A stretch of DNA of 21,107 bases from Pseudomonadota bacterium. Its GTDB lineage: Bacteria > Pseudomonadota > Gammaproteobacteria > Burkholderiales > Burkholderiaceae_B. The stretch lies in the NCBI GenBank assembly GCA_023422555.1, contig JAFAGQ010000018.1:1-21107 (forward strand), written 5' to 3'. Made by a program: the position numbers and the translations under genes. How positions within the stretch are numbered: position 1 is the first letter of the stretch; every line of letters starts with the position of its first letter. Of the stretch, positions 15,022-21,107 are shown in pieces. Under the pieces are notes generated by a model that saw only the letters and a list, made by a program, of their open reading frames with translations, was not told where the DNA came from and did not search any database.

Positions 15022-15447
15022 ATGGATTCTACGATCAGCAATTGTCAGCCGGGTCGTGTTATCAATGCGCGTTTTTTCTGCAACGATGATCTGGTCACCG
15101 GCATGGAGGATATCTGTCGGGAGCACAACATCGAGCAGGGCGTCATCAAAGGCGGGCTGGGCAGTCTTTTCAAGTCCAGTCTGGAAGTCATGACCGATGA
15201 TGGTGTACCGCGCCTGGTAAAGGTAGAAGGTTTCGCTGTTGAAATTCTGAGTATGAACGGGCATATCCGCGTCAATCGTGAGGGCAGGCCTGACGTCGAG
15301 CTCTTCGGGATGGTTGCGAATAATGCTGGCGAGGTATTTGCCGGCAGATTCGTCAAAGGTGAGTCTCCGGTATGCATCACCATTGAAGTGATGATACAGG
15401 AGTGGGTAGATCAGTCCGGTTTACGACCGGCAACGGAATCCCAGTAA
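15022..15447 (+). CDS. Second PCC/DUF296 domain protein, lacking the histidine triad
   Basis: The 141-residue protein has the same fold signature as its upstream neighbour: VINARFFCNDDLVTGMEDICREHNI (13-37), QGVIKGGLGSL (39-49), and VELFGMVANNAGEVFAGRFV (92-111). Where the paralogue has H.H and GGHL, this one has E93.F95 and AGRF with R109, so metal binding through the triad looks lost. AAAGGAG stands before the ATG at 15022, 18 bp after the previous stop. It may pair with the upstream PCC protein, since the family forms trimers, but that is inference. The last 37 bp overlap the 3' end of the convergent LysR gene. Confidence 0.8.
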   Translation: MDSTISNCQPGRVINARFFCNDDLVTGMEDICREHNIEQGVIKGGLGSLFKSSLEVMTDDGVPRLVKVEGFAVEILSMNGHIRVNREGRPDVELFGMVANNAGEVFAGRFVKGESPVCITIEVMIQEWVDQSGLRPATESQ

Positions 15448-16337
15448 CCCCGGGTTTCGTAATGAGACCTCAGCATATCAATAAAGCTGCGGGTTCGTTG
15501 CGGCAGGTGCTTGCGGTTTGGCAGGACCGCATAAATGCCATTGGGCGCCGTTGCATAATCGTCCAGAACGGTAACCAGATGTCCTGCGTTCAGATCGGCC
15601 TGTACTTCCCACAAGGATCGCCAGGAGAGGCCAAAACCATTAAGCGCCCATTCGTGCAACACGCTACCGTCTGAGCATGCCAGTCGCCCGGCTGGCTTGA
15701 ACGCCTGGGTATTGCCATTTTCGCGGAAGAGCCAGCCTTTGCTCTGGCTACCCTGAGGACCAAAAGAAAGACATTCGTGACTGACCAGATCTGATGGTCT
15801 GGCCGGTGTGCCATGGCGTTTCAGATAGTCTGGCGACGCCACCACAACACGACGGTTTTCCGCCAGCTTTACTGCGATCAGCTGCGAGTCCGGCAGATCG
15901 CCGATACGGATCGCGCAGTCATATTGTTCTTCAAACATGTCGATGATACGGTCGGTCAGATCCAGCGTGACCCGCACATCAGGGTGATCGCGGCAGAAAT
16001 CGGGAAGGTGCGGTGCAACGTGTTGTCGACCAAATCCGGCAGGGGCGGTCAGACGCAGTGGTCCGGCGATCTTGACCTTGCCCTGGGTAATCTGGCTTTC
16101 TGTCTCGGCGAGATCTTTCAGGATGCGCTGCGCCTCTTCGACAAAAGCATGGCCTTCCGGTGTCAGCGTCAATTTGCGCGTGGATCGAATCAGCAATTTG
16201 ACACCCAGACGCTCTTCCAGTGCGTCAATGCGACGCCCCATCATGGCGGGTGCAATTCCGTGCTGCTTTGCTGCAGCCGACAGCGTACCCAGGGTAGCGA
16301 CTGCGACGAAACTTTCCAGTTGGGTGAATCGATCCAT
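15411..16337 (-). CDS. LysR-family transcriptional regulator
   Basis: The 308-residue regulator has a typical N-terminal HTH (MDRFTQLESFVAVATLGTLSAAA, then APAMMGRRIDALEERLGVKLL). The effector-binding domain runs from about residue 90 (GPLRLTAPAGFGRQHVAPHL) to the end. The RFTQLESFVAVA and RRIDALEERLG style belongs to the large CrgA/DmlR-like group. Its 3' end overlaps that of the second PCC gene by 37 bp in convergent orientation. As the only regulator next to the TRAP/thiolase operon it is a candidate controller, although LysR genes usually diverge from their targets. It lies 116 bp downstream of the NRDE gene on the same strand and may share its transcript. Confidence 0.93.
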   Translation of the reverse strand: MDRFTQLESFVAVATLGTLSAAAKQHGIAPAMMGRRIDALEERLGVKLLIRSTRKLTLTPEGHAFVEEAQRILKDLAETESQITQGKVKIAGPLRLTAPAGFGRQHVAPHLPDFCRDHPDVRVTLDLTDRIIDMFEEQYDCAIRIGDLPDSQLIAVKLAENRRVVVASPDYLKRHGTPARPSDLVSHECLSFGPQGSQSKGWLFRENGNTQAFKPAGRLACSDGSVLHEWALNGFGLSWRSLWEVQADLNAGHLVTVLDDYATAPNGIYAVLPNRKHLPQRTRSFIDMLRSHYETRGYWDSVAGRKPD

Positions 16338-16453
16338 GGCTTGAGCAATCAGTGTTCAGGTCAAAATGACGGAATGGCTATTGTAACGCTGAATGCGCAT
16401 GCCCTGAGTCGCCTGATCCAGGAATACCGGGGGTTCTTCCCGCATAGCCGGTT

Positions 16454-17239
16454 TCAATATCGATAGGAGGCGAGCATACTGAATGTCCAGTCCCGTCTGC
16501 CCGCTTCCGTACCATCGGGAGCATAGGTGAGTTCGCTGAAGGTCGCATCGCCCAGGCTGTCTACGGCGACGATGGAGGAGCAGCGGGTTCCGTAATTGTC
16601 GCTGATGATAAAAGGGCTGCTCAACAATCTTTCTCGTTCCAGTGGCAGACCTGTGTCGGGCAGGGCATCATCCGGCGCAGGTGTAGTGTCGTGCAGCAAG
16701 GAAAAGACATTGTCCATGACATCAACGGATCGGCCAGGAGAGAGTGCATCCAGTGCATTGCGAAGTCTTTCTGCTTTGGGCCAGGGTGTATCCAGCAGAT
16801 GATTGGACAGAATATAGCTGCCGCGTCCAAGGGCCAAGGGCGGCGTCTCCTGCCGATTGCCCGTGTAATACACGCCGCTGGCGTCGCCGACGATCAGATT
16901 GAAGCCGTTATAGGCATCGCCGGTTTTCCAGATATCCTGCGCGTAATCGCAGGCAGACCTGTCGGATTCCAGGAAATCGCTGACCAGCATGCCCCGGGTC
17001 GGCGCCTGCGGATTGAATGCTGAGGGATCCCGATAGTTGGTGAGCATGGCAAACCGGCCATTGCGATTGATGCCCAGCCAGGTGCCGCCGCCACTTTGAT
17101 CCAGTCCCGAAAAAATATCCGGATTGGCATCCCAGGGCGCAGCGGGCAGGGCAGGCCTGTTGTGGAACTCATCACGATTTGCAGCGATATACAAAGGCCA
17201 GGCCGGGTCTTTCGCAATAGACAAATAAATAATGCACAT
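16454..17239 (-). CDS. NRDE/TANGO2 family protein
   Basis: The 261-residue protein starts MCIIYLSIAKDPAWPLYIAANRDEFHNRP, the defining N-terminus of the family: an N-terminal Cys at position 2 and the NRDE motif at 21-24. GGGTWLGINRNGRFAMLTNYRD and SNHLLDTPWPKAERLR are further typical blocks. The Cys2 start recalls Ntn-hydrolase-like proteins, as noted for this family. TANGO2 proteins have been linked to heme trafficking and lipid metabolism, but the bacterial role is not settled. GGAGA lies 11 nt before the ATG. The gene follows the PIN-domain gene by 40 bp on the same strand and may be co-transcribed. Confidence 0.9.
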   Translation of the reverse strand: MCIIYLSIAKDPAWPLYIAANRDEFHNRPALPAAPWDANPDIFSGLDQSGGGTWLGINRNGRFAMLTNYRDPSAFNPQAPTRGMLVSDFLESDRSACDYAQDIWKTGDAYNGFNLIVGDASGVYYTGNRQETPPLALGRGSYILSNHLLDTPWPKAERLRNALDALSPGRSVDVMDNVFSLLHDTTPAPDDALPDTGLPLERERLLSSPFIISDNYGTRCSSIVAVDSLGDATFSELTYAPDGTEAGRRDWTFSMLASYRY

Positions 17240-17279
17240 AAGGCGCTTATGTCTCCGATTTTATTAACAGACGACAGGG

Positions 17280-17873
17280 TCAGGCTTCAGTGCCCGCATC
17301 CTGCATCAACAGATTATTAAGTCGAAACAGCCGCTCGCGTCTGAGCACCGTTTCCAGCGGTTCCGCCGGCCTGCCGATGGCAATGGCATCATCGGGAATC
17401 AGCGCGAGCAGTTGAACGAAACGCTCGGGATCGCGCTCGTAGCAGAGCACCAGAAACTCATCGGGAGAAAGCAACGAGAGGCCATGCTGCCGCAATTCGC
17501 TGCGATTGAAGTCGCGCAGATTCCGGGTCAGGATACACGCGCTTTTACCACGAAACGTGGCAAGCGCAGCCCTGCCGGCTGCGATCACGTGGAAATCTTT
17601 GGGGTCACTTTTGGACAGGTCTGCTTCAAAGTCATTGACGATACCCATATTAGCCTGCGGAAATGCCTGTTGCATGTCCTGCCATTCCGCTTCGATCTGG
17701 GCCGGGGGAGTATCCCATATGCGGCTGGCGTTTCTGCGCCATTCCTCGCCAATATACTCGGCCCAGATAGGCTGAAACATTCCCGATTCAGCCAGCCTCA
17801 GGATCAGGTTTTTCAGGATGGTTGAAATCAGCACGCAGGTGTCCAGGACAACCAGCTGTGGCAATGCCTTCAT
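17280..17873 (-). CDS. PIN-domain ribonuclease-like protein (VapC50-like), no antitoxin seen
   Basis: From ATG at 17873 the protein has 197 residues and begins MKALPQLVVLDTCVLIS, with the first PIN aspartate in LDTC. Other acidic and motif positions follow in YIGEEWRRN, SDPKDFHVIAA and ILTRNLRDFN. The pattern matches the PIN family that includes VapC50-type toxins, which cut RNA. The frame extends to ATG 17930 and TTG 17993, but no upstream start has a ribosome-binding site and family members begin close to the LDTC strand, so 17873 is preferred; this remains uncertain. VapC50-type toxins are normally preceded by an HTH-type antitoxin gene. Here the upstream neighbour is divergent clpB, and no antitoxin is visible. 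Confidence 0.8.
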   Translation of the reverse strand: MKALPQLVVLDTCVLISTILKNLILRLAESGMFQPIWAEYIGEEWRRNASRIWDTPPAQIEAEWQDMQQAFPQANMGIVNDFEADLSKSDPKDFHVIAAGRAALATFRGKSACILTRNLRDFNRSELRQHGLSLLSPDEFLVLCYERDPERFVQLLALIPDDAIAIGRPAEPLETVLRRERLFRLNNLLMQDAGTEA

Positions 17874-18031
17874 ATCATTGGCATTCGCGTTATTTGGGCG
17901 TAGAGTGGCTTCAGACAGGCCTGCTTTCATTAATTGGTCAGTCGGGATGGGTAAAATTGGATTGTACCGGCTGTGGTCGGTATACCCGGCCAAGGTCGTT
18001 GCTATCTGTCAAAAACTGTTCCGTTTTACAT

Positions 18032-18059
18032 CTTGAAATGCAGGGGTTAGTCACTATGT
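18032..18059 (+). promoter_or_regulatory. Sigma-32 (RpoH) heat-shock promoter of clpB
   Basis: CTTGAAA (18032-18038) is an exact -35 match. CACTATGT (18052-18059) fits the CCCCATNT -10 consensus at five of seven defined positions. The 13-nt spacing is within the known range. It sits 55 bp before the clpB start. Confidence 0.75.
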
Positions 18060-18071
18060 ACTAATCAACCT

Positions 18072-18089
18072 GGCCATCCACGGATGGCC
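18072..18089 (+). promoter_or_regulatory. Tight GC-rich hairpin in the clpB leader
   Basis: GGCCATCC and GGATGGCC form an 18-bp perfect inverted repeat with a two-base centre; as RNA this is a stem of about 7 bp with a 4-nt loop. It lies between the heat-shock promoter and the clpB start, 24 nt before the ATG at 18114. Confidence 0.6.
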
Positions 18090-18113
18090 GCAATGAATGA
18101 TTTGGGAAAAAAC

Positions 18114-20711
18114 ATGAGATTTGACAAACTGACAACCAAGTTTCAACAGGCGCTGGCCGATGCCCAGAGCATTGCTGCGCGTAACGATAATCAGTACATA
18201 GAGCCCGTGCACGTGCTATCGGCCTTGCTCGCCGATACGGAAAGCGGCGCAGGCAGCCTGCTGGCGCGCGCCGGCGTTGCCATCAATCGCGTTGGTCCGG
18301 CGCTCGATAGCGCCATTCGGGCGCTGCCGCAGGTACAGGGTTCCGATGGTAATGTGCAGCTTGGCCGTGAGCTCAACGGCCTGCTTAATGCAACTGATAA
18401 AGAAGCGGCCCGCCGTGGCGATGCATTCATCGCCAGTGAACTGTTTCTGCTAGCCCTGGCCGATGACAAGGGCGAGGCAGGGCGCATTCTGCGCGACTCC
18501 GGTCTGCAGAAGAAGGCGCTGGAAGCCGCCATTGAAGCCGTTCGCGGTGGGGCTGCAGTCCAGGACCAGGAAGGCGAGAGCAATCGTGAAGCGCTGAAAA
18601 AATACACGACTGACCTGACCGAAAGAGCCCGGGAGGGCAGGCTGGATCCGGTTATTGGCCGTGACGACGAGATTCGCCGCGCAATCCAGATCCTGCAAAG
18701 ACGAACCAAGAACAATCCGGTACTGATCGGTGAGCCTGGTGTGGGCAAGACGGCGATTGTCGAGGGCCTTGCGCAGCGTATCGTCAATGATGAGGTGCCT
18801 GAAACTCTGCGCGGCAAGCGCGTGCTGTCACTGGATCTGGCGGCGTTGCTGGCCGGTGCGAAATATCGCGGCGAATTCGAAGAGCGCCTGAAAGCCGTTC
18901 TCAAGGAACTGGCACAGGATGACGGCAGCAACATCGTCTTCATCGACGAAATCCATACGATGGTGGGCGCAGGCAAAGCCGAGGGCGCGATGGATGCCGG
19001 CAACATGCTCAAACCGGCTCTGTCACGCGGCGAACTGCACTGCATCGGCGCCACCACACTGGATGAATATCGCAAGTACATCGAAAAAGATGCAGCGCTG
19101 GAGCGCCGCTTCCAGAAGGTTCTGGTGAATGAACCGGACGTGGAGTCCACGATTGCCATTCTGCGCGGCCTGCAGGAGCGGTATGAAGTGCACCACGGGG
19201 TGGATATTACCGACCCGGCCATTGTCGCCGCGGCTGAGCTATCCAACCGCTACATCACTGATCGTTTTCTGCCTGACAAGGCGATCGATCTGATTGATGA
19301 AGCGGCCGCGCGCATCCGGATGGAAATTGATTCCAAACCCGAAGTCATGGACCGACTGGATCGTCGGATTATTCAGCTCAAAATTGAGCGGGAAGCCGTG
19401 CGTAAGGAAACGGATGACGCTTCTGCGCGTCGTCTGAAAGCCATCGAAGACGAGCTGGAAAAACTGCAGCGCGAGTATAACGACTTTGAGGAAATCTGGA
19501 AGTCTGAAAAAGCGGCAGTGCAGGGTGCGCAGTCGATTAAAGAAGAGATCGAAAAAGTGCGGGCAGAAATGGCCGAGCATCAACGCAAGGGACAGTACGA
19601 AAAACTGGCTGAGCTGCAGTATAGCCGTCTGCCTGAACTCGAAGGACGCCTGAAAGCGGCCGAGGCCGAGGAAACCGACAAGGTCAAGCCGCGTCTGCTG
19701 CGGACTGAAGTGGGTGCCGAAGAAATTGCCGAGGTTGTCTCTCGCGCCACAGGTATTCCTGTGTCGAAAATGCTTCAGGGTGAACGCGAAAAACTGCTGG
19801 GAATGGAATCATTCCTGCACAAGCGCGTGGTCGGTCAGGACGAGGCCGTCACCTTGGTGTCAGACGCCATCCGGCGCTCCCGTGCGGGTCTTTCCGATCC
19901 TTCAAAACCTTATGGTTCGTTCCTGTTCCTGGGACCAACCGGGGTGGGTAAAACAGAGCTGACCAAGGCACTGGCCGGTTTCCTTTTCGATTCCGAAGAG
20001 CATCTGGTTCGTATTGATATGAGCGAGTTCATGGAGAAGCATTCCGTTGCCCGCCTGATTGGTGCGCCCCCAGGATACGTCGGATACGAAGAGGGCGGCT
20101 ATCTGACGGAAGCGGTGCGCCGCAAGCCTTACAGCGTCATTCTGCTGGACGAAGTGGAAAAGGCACACCCGGATGTCTTCAACGTTCTGCTGCAGGTGCT
20201 GGATGACGGACGTCTGACTGACGGACAGGGCCGAACGGTGGATTTTCGCAACACCGTTATTGTGATGACTTCCAACCTGGGTTCCCAGCACATTCAGAGT
20301 ATGGCTGGGGAGTCTTACGAAGCCATCAAGGAAGTGGTCTGGGAGGACGTAAAACAGGCATTCAGACCGGAATTTCTTAACCGGATTGATGAAGTGATCG
20401 TGTTTCACTCGCTGGATAGCTCGCAGATTTCGTCCATTGCCCGGATTCAGCTGGATCGCTTGTCTGCCCGTCTGGCCGGACAGGATATGCATTTGCATAT
20501 TTCCGATGCGGCCCTGGCGCTGCTGGCGAAGAGTGGTTTCGATCCTGTGTTCGGCGCACGCCCTCTGAAACGTGCAATTCAGCAACATGTGGAAAATGGC
20601 ATGGCCAAAAAAATCCTGGAAGGGCAATTCGGGCCGGGTGACACCATCCTGGTGGATGTGAAGGACGATGCCTTTGTATTTAGCCGTGAAAACAATGAAG
20701 TGACTGGCTAA
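18114..20711 (+). CDS. clpB: ATP-dependent disaggregase ClpB
   Basis: The 865-residue AAA+ chaperone dissolves heat-damaged protein aggregates with DnaK in the cytoplasm. The N-domain covers about residues 1-145. NBD1 has Walker A GEPGVGKT (206-213), Walker B FIDEI (276-280) and pore Tyr251 in AKYRGEFE. The coiled-coil middle domain spans about 405-525. NBD2 has Walker A GPTGVGKT (607-614), LLDE (677-680), pore Tyr655 (GYVGY) and GARPLKR (814-820). MRFDKLTTKFQQALADAQS is the family start, so 18114 is chosen over in-frame ATGs at 18084 and 18093. At the place where E. coli uses an internal GTG for short ClpB, the Val149 codon here is GTC, so that isoform may be absent. Confidence 0.98.
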   Translation: MRFDKLTTKFQQALADAQSIAARNDNQYIEPVHVLSALLADTESGAGSLLARAGVAINRVGPALDSAIRALPQVQGSDGNVQLGRELNGLLNATDKEAARRGDAFIASELFLLALADDKGEAGRILRDSGLQKKALEAAIEAVRGGAAVQDQEGESNREALKKYTTDLTERAREGRLDPVIGRDDEIRRAIQILQRRTKNNPVLIGEPGVGKTAIVEGLAQRIVNDEVPETLRGKRVLSLDLAALLAGAKYRGEFEERLKAVLKELAQDDGSNIVFIDEIHTMVGAGKAEGAMDAGNMLKPALSRGELHCIGATTLDEYRKYIEKDAALERRFQKVLVNEPDVESTIAILRGLQERYEVHHGVDITDPAIVAAAELSNRYITDRFLPDKAIDLIDEAAARIRMEIDSKPEVMDRLDRRIIQLKIEREAVRKETDDASARRLKAIEDELEKLQREYNDFEEIWKSEKAAVQGAQSIKEEIEKVRAEMAEHQRKGQYEKLAELQYSRLPELEGRLKAAEAEETDKVKPRLLRTEVGAEEIAEVVSRATGIPVSKMLQGEREKLLGMESFLHKRVVGQDEAVTLVSDAIRRSRAGLSDPSKPYGSFLFLGPTGVGKTELTKALAGFLFDSEEHLVRIDMSEFMEKHSVARLIGAPPGYVGYEEGGYLTEAVRRKPYSVILLDEVEKAHPDVFNVLLQVLDDGRLTDGQGRTVDFRNTVIVMTSNLGSQHIQSMAGESYEAIKEVVWEDVKQAFRPEFLNRIDEVIVFHSLDSSQISSIARIQLDRLSARLAGQDMHLHISDAALALLAKSGFDPVFGARPLKRAIQQHVENGMAKKILEGQFGPGDTILVDVKDDAFVFSRENNEVTG

Positions 20712-20730
20712 AGCGCCATTTTATTAAGTC

Positions 20731-20757
20731 AAAAGCCCGGGATTACCCGGGCTTTTT
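20731..20757 (+). terminator. Strong rho-independent terminator after clpB
   Basis: AAAAGCCCGGG (20731-20741) and CCCGGGCTTTT (20746-20756) form an 11-bp stem around the loop ATTA and run into a T tract. It lies 20 bp after the clpB stop. Confidence 0.95.
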
Positions 20758-20811
20758 GTTGGTTCTTTCAGAATTATGTCGATTCTCTATATGAAATAGC
20801 ACAAATTTTCA

Positions 20812-20840
20812 TTGACATAGATTAATTTTACCGACATAGT
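20812..20840 (+). promoter_or_regulatory. Sigma-70 promoter of the cold-shock gene
   Basis: TTGACA (20812-20817) is a perfect -35. After 17 nt comes CATAGT (20835-20840), matching TATAAT at four of six positions. A start near 20847 would give a leader of about 148 nt, similar to the long leaders of cspA-type genes. TATAAG at 20848-20853 is an alternative -10. Confidence 0.55.
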
Positions 20841-20950
20841 GTCACCGTATAAGATATTCAAGTTAAAGGAAGCCGTGCTTCGGTTATACGAAATATGCTT
20901 CTGTGTACAGCGGTACTGTTTGCATGTGTCGTCTTGAAGTCTTGTCCAAA

Positions 20951-20976
20951 GAGATAGGATTTTATCTCAGTTTTTT
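20951..20976 (+). promoter_or_regulatory. AT-rich terminator-like hairpin in the cold-shock leader
   Basis: GAGATA (20951-20956) pairs with TATCTC (20963-20968) around a 6-nt loop and is followed two bases later by six T (20971-20976). It ends 18 nt before the ATG of the cold-shock gene, just upstream of its AGGAAAT ribosome-binding site. Confidence 0.55.
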
Positions 20977-20994
20977 ATATATCAGGAAATCGAC

Positions 20995-21107
20995 ATGTCG
21001 ACAGAATCAGGAATTGTAAAGTGGTTTAATAACGAGAAAGGCTTTGGTTTCATCAAGCCCGCCTCAGGTGGTAAAGATCTGTTTGTGCACCACACAGACA
21101 TCATCGG
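20995..21107 (+). CDS. Cold-shock protein, CspA family (partial, N-terminal 37 residues)
   Basis: The reading frame starts MSTESGIVKWFNNEKGFGFIKP and runs off the window. KGFGFI is the RNP1 motif and LFVHH the RNP2 motif, the two RNA-binding strands of the cold-shock domain. AGGAAAT before the ATG serves as ribosome-binding site. These are small cytoplasmic RNA chaperones of about 65-80 residues. The gene lies 283 bp after clpB behind a strong terminator, so it is an independent unit with its own promoter. Which Csp paralogue it is cannot be decided from this fragment. Confidence 0.95.
   Translation, partial: MSTESGIVKWFNNEKGFGFIKPASGGKDLFVHHTDII

Noticed and set aside
14431..15264. Minus-strand frame of 277 codons across the PCC genes
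   Set aside because: It is antisense to two coupled PCC genes with good starts and domain motifs, and shows no domain of its own.
18191..19246. Minus-strand frame of 351 codons
   Set aside because: It is antisense to clpB; its Ser/Arg/Ala-rich composition is typical of a shadow frame.

Overview
The window looks like chromosomal DNA of a betaproteobacterium, most likely of the Alcaligenaceae/Burkholderiales. The grounds are the protein families and their arrangement: a TRAP carboxylate cassette with LysR regulators, Pseudomonas-type NAD formate dehydrogenase, a CsbD-like protein and ClpB. Moderate GC with AT-richer intergenic DNA is compatible with this. Genus assignment (Advenella-like, for example) would be a guess. 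No tRNA, rRNA, CRISPR array, phage gene or intact insertion sequence was seen.

Region 1 (1-3188) is a formate module. A LysR regulator (458-1378) lies behind a perfect 30-bp palindrome and converges on a two-gene minus-strand operon. That operon encodes metal-independent NAD-formate dehydrogenase and, overlapping it by 4 nt, an HPP-family membrane protein that may carry a small anion. A gene fragment of unknown function runs off the left edge.

Region 2 (3189-7629) holds small stress or envelope genes: a 73-aa acidic protein with an EF-hand-like loop, a lipoprotein with a Lys/Ala/Pro tail, a CsbD/YqjD-like protein, a two-domain molbindin (ModG type), two small lipoproteins (one 52-aa and His-rich) and a metallophosphoesterase. 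Two strong terminators separate these units.

Region 3 (7630-16337) is the most interesting part. It is a seven-gene plus-strand catabolic operon: TRAP binding protein, fused TRAP membrane subunit DctQM, SDR dehydrogenase, SCP2-type thiolase, acyl-CoA ligase and two tandem PCC/DUF296 proteins. A convergent LysR gene overlaps the 3' end. Read together, the genes import a carboxylate, activate it to a CoA thioester, oxidise a 3-hydroxyacyl group and cleave it. No acyl-CoA dehydrogenase or enoyl-CoA hydratase is present. The substrate cannot be read from sequence. Of the two PCC proteins, one keeps the metal-type His residues and the other has lost them.

Region 4 (16454-21107) has an NRDE/TANGO2-like protein and an apparently antitoxin-less PIN-domain protein on the minus strand. 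Divergent from these is clpB, with a good sigma-32-type promoter, a tight leader hairpin and a strong terminator. The window ends in the start of a cold-shock protein gene whose long leader carries a terminator-like AT-rich hairpin just before the ribosome-binding site.
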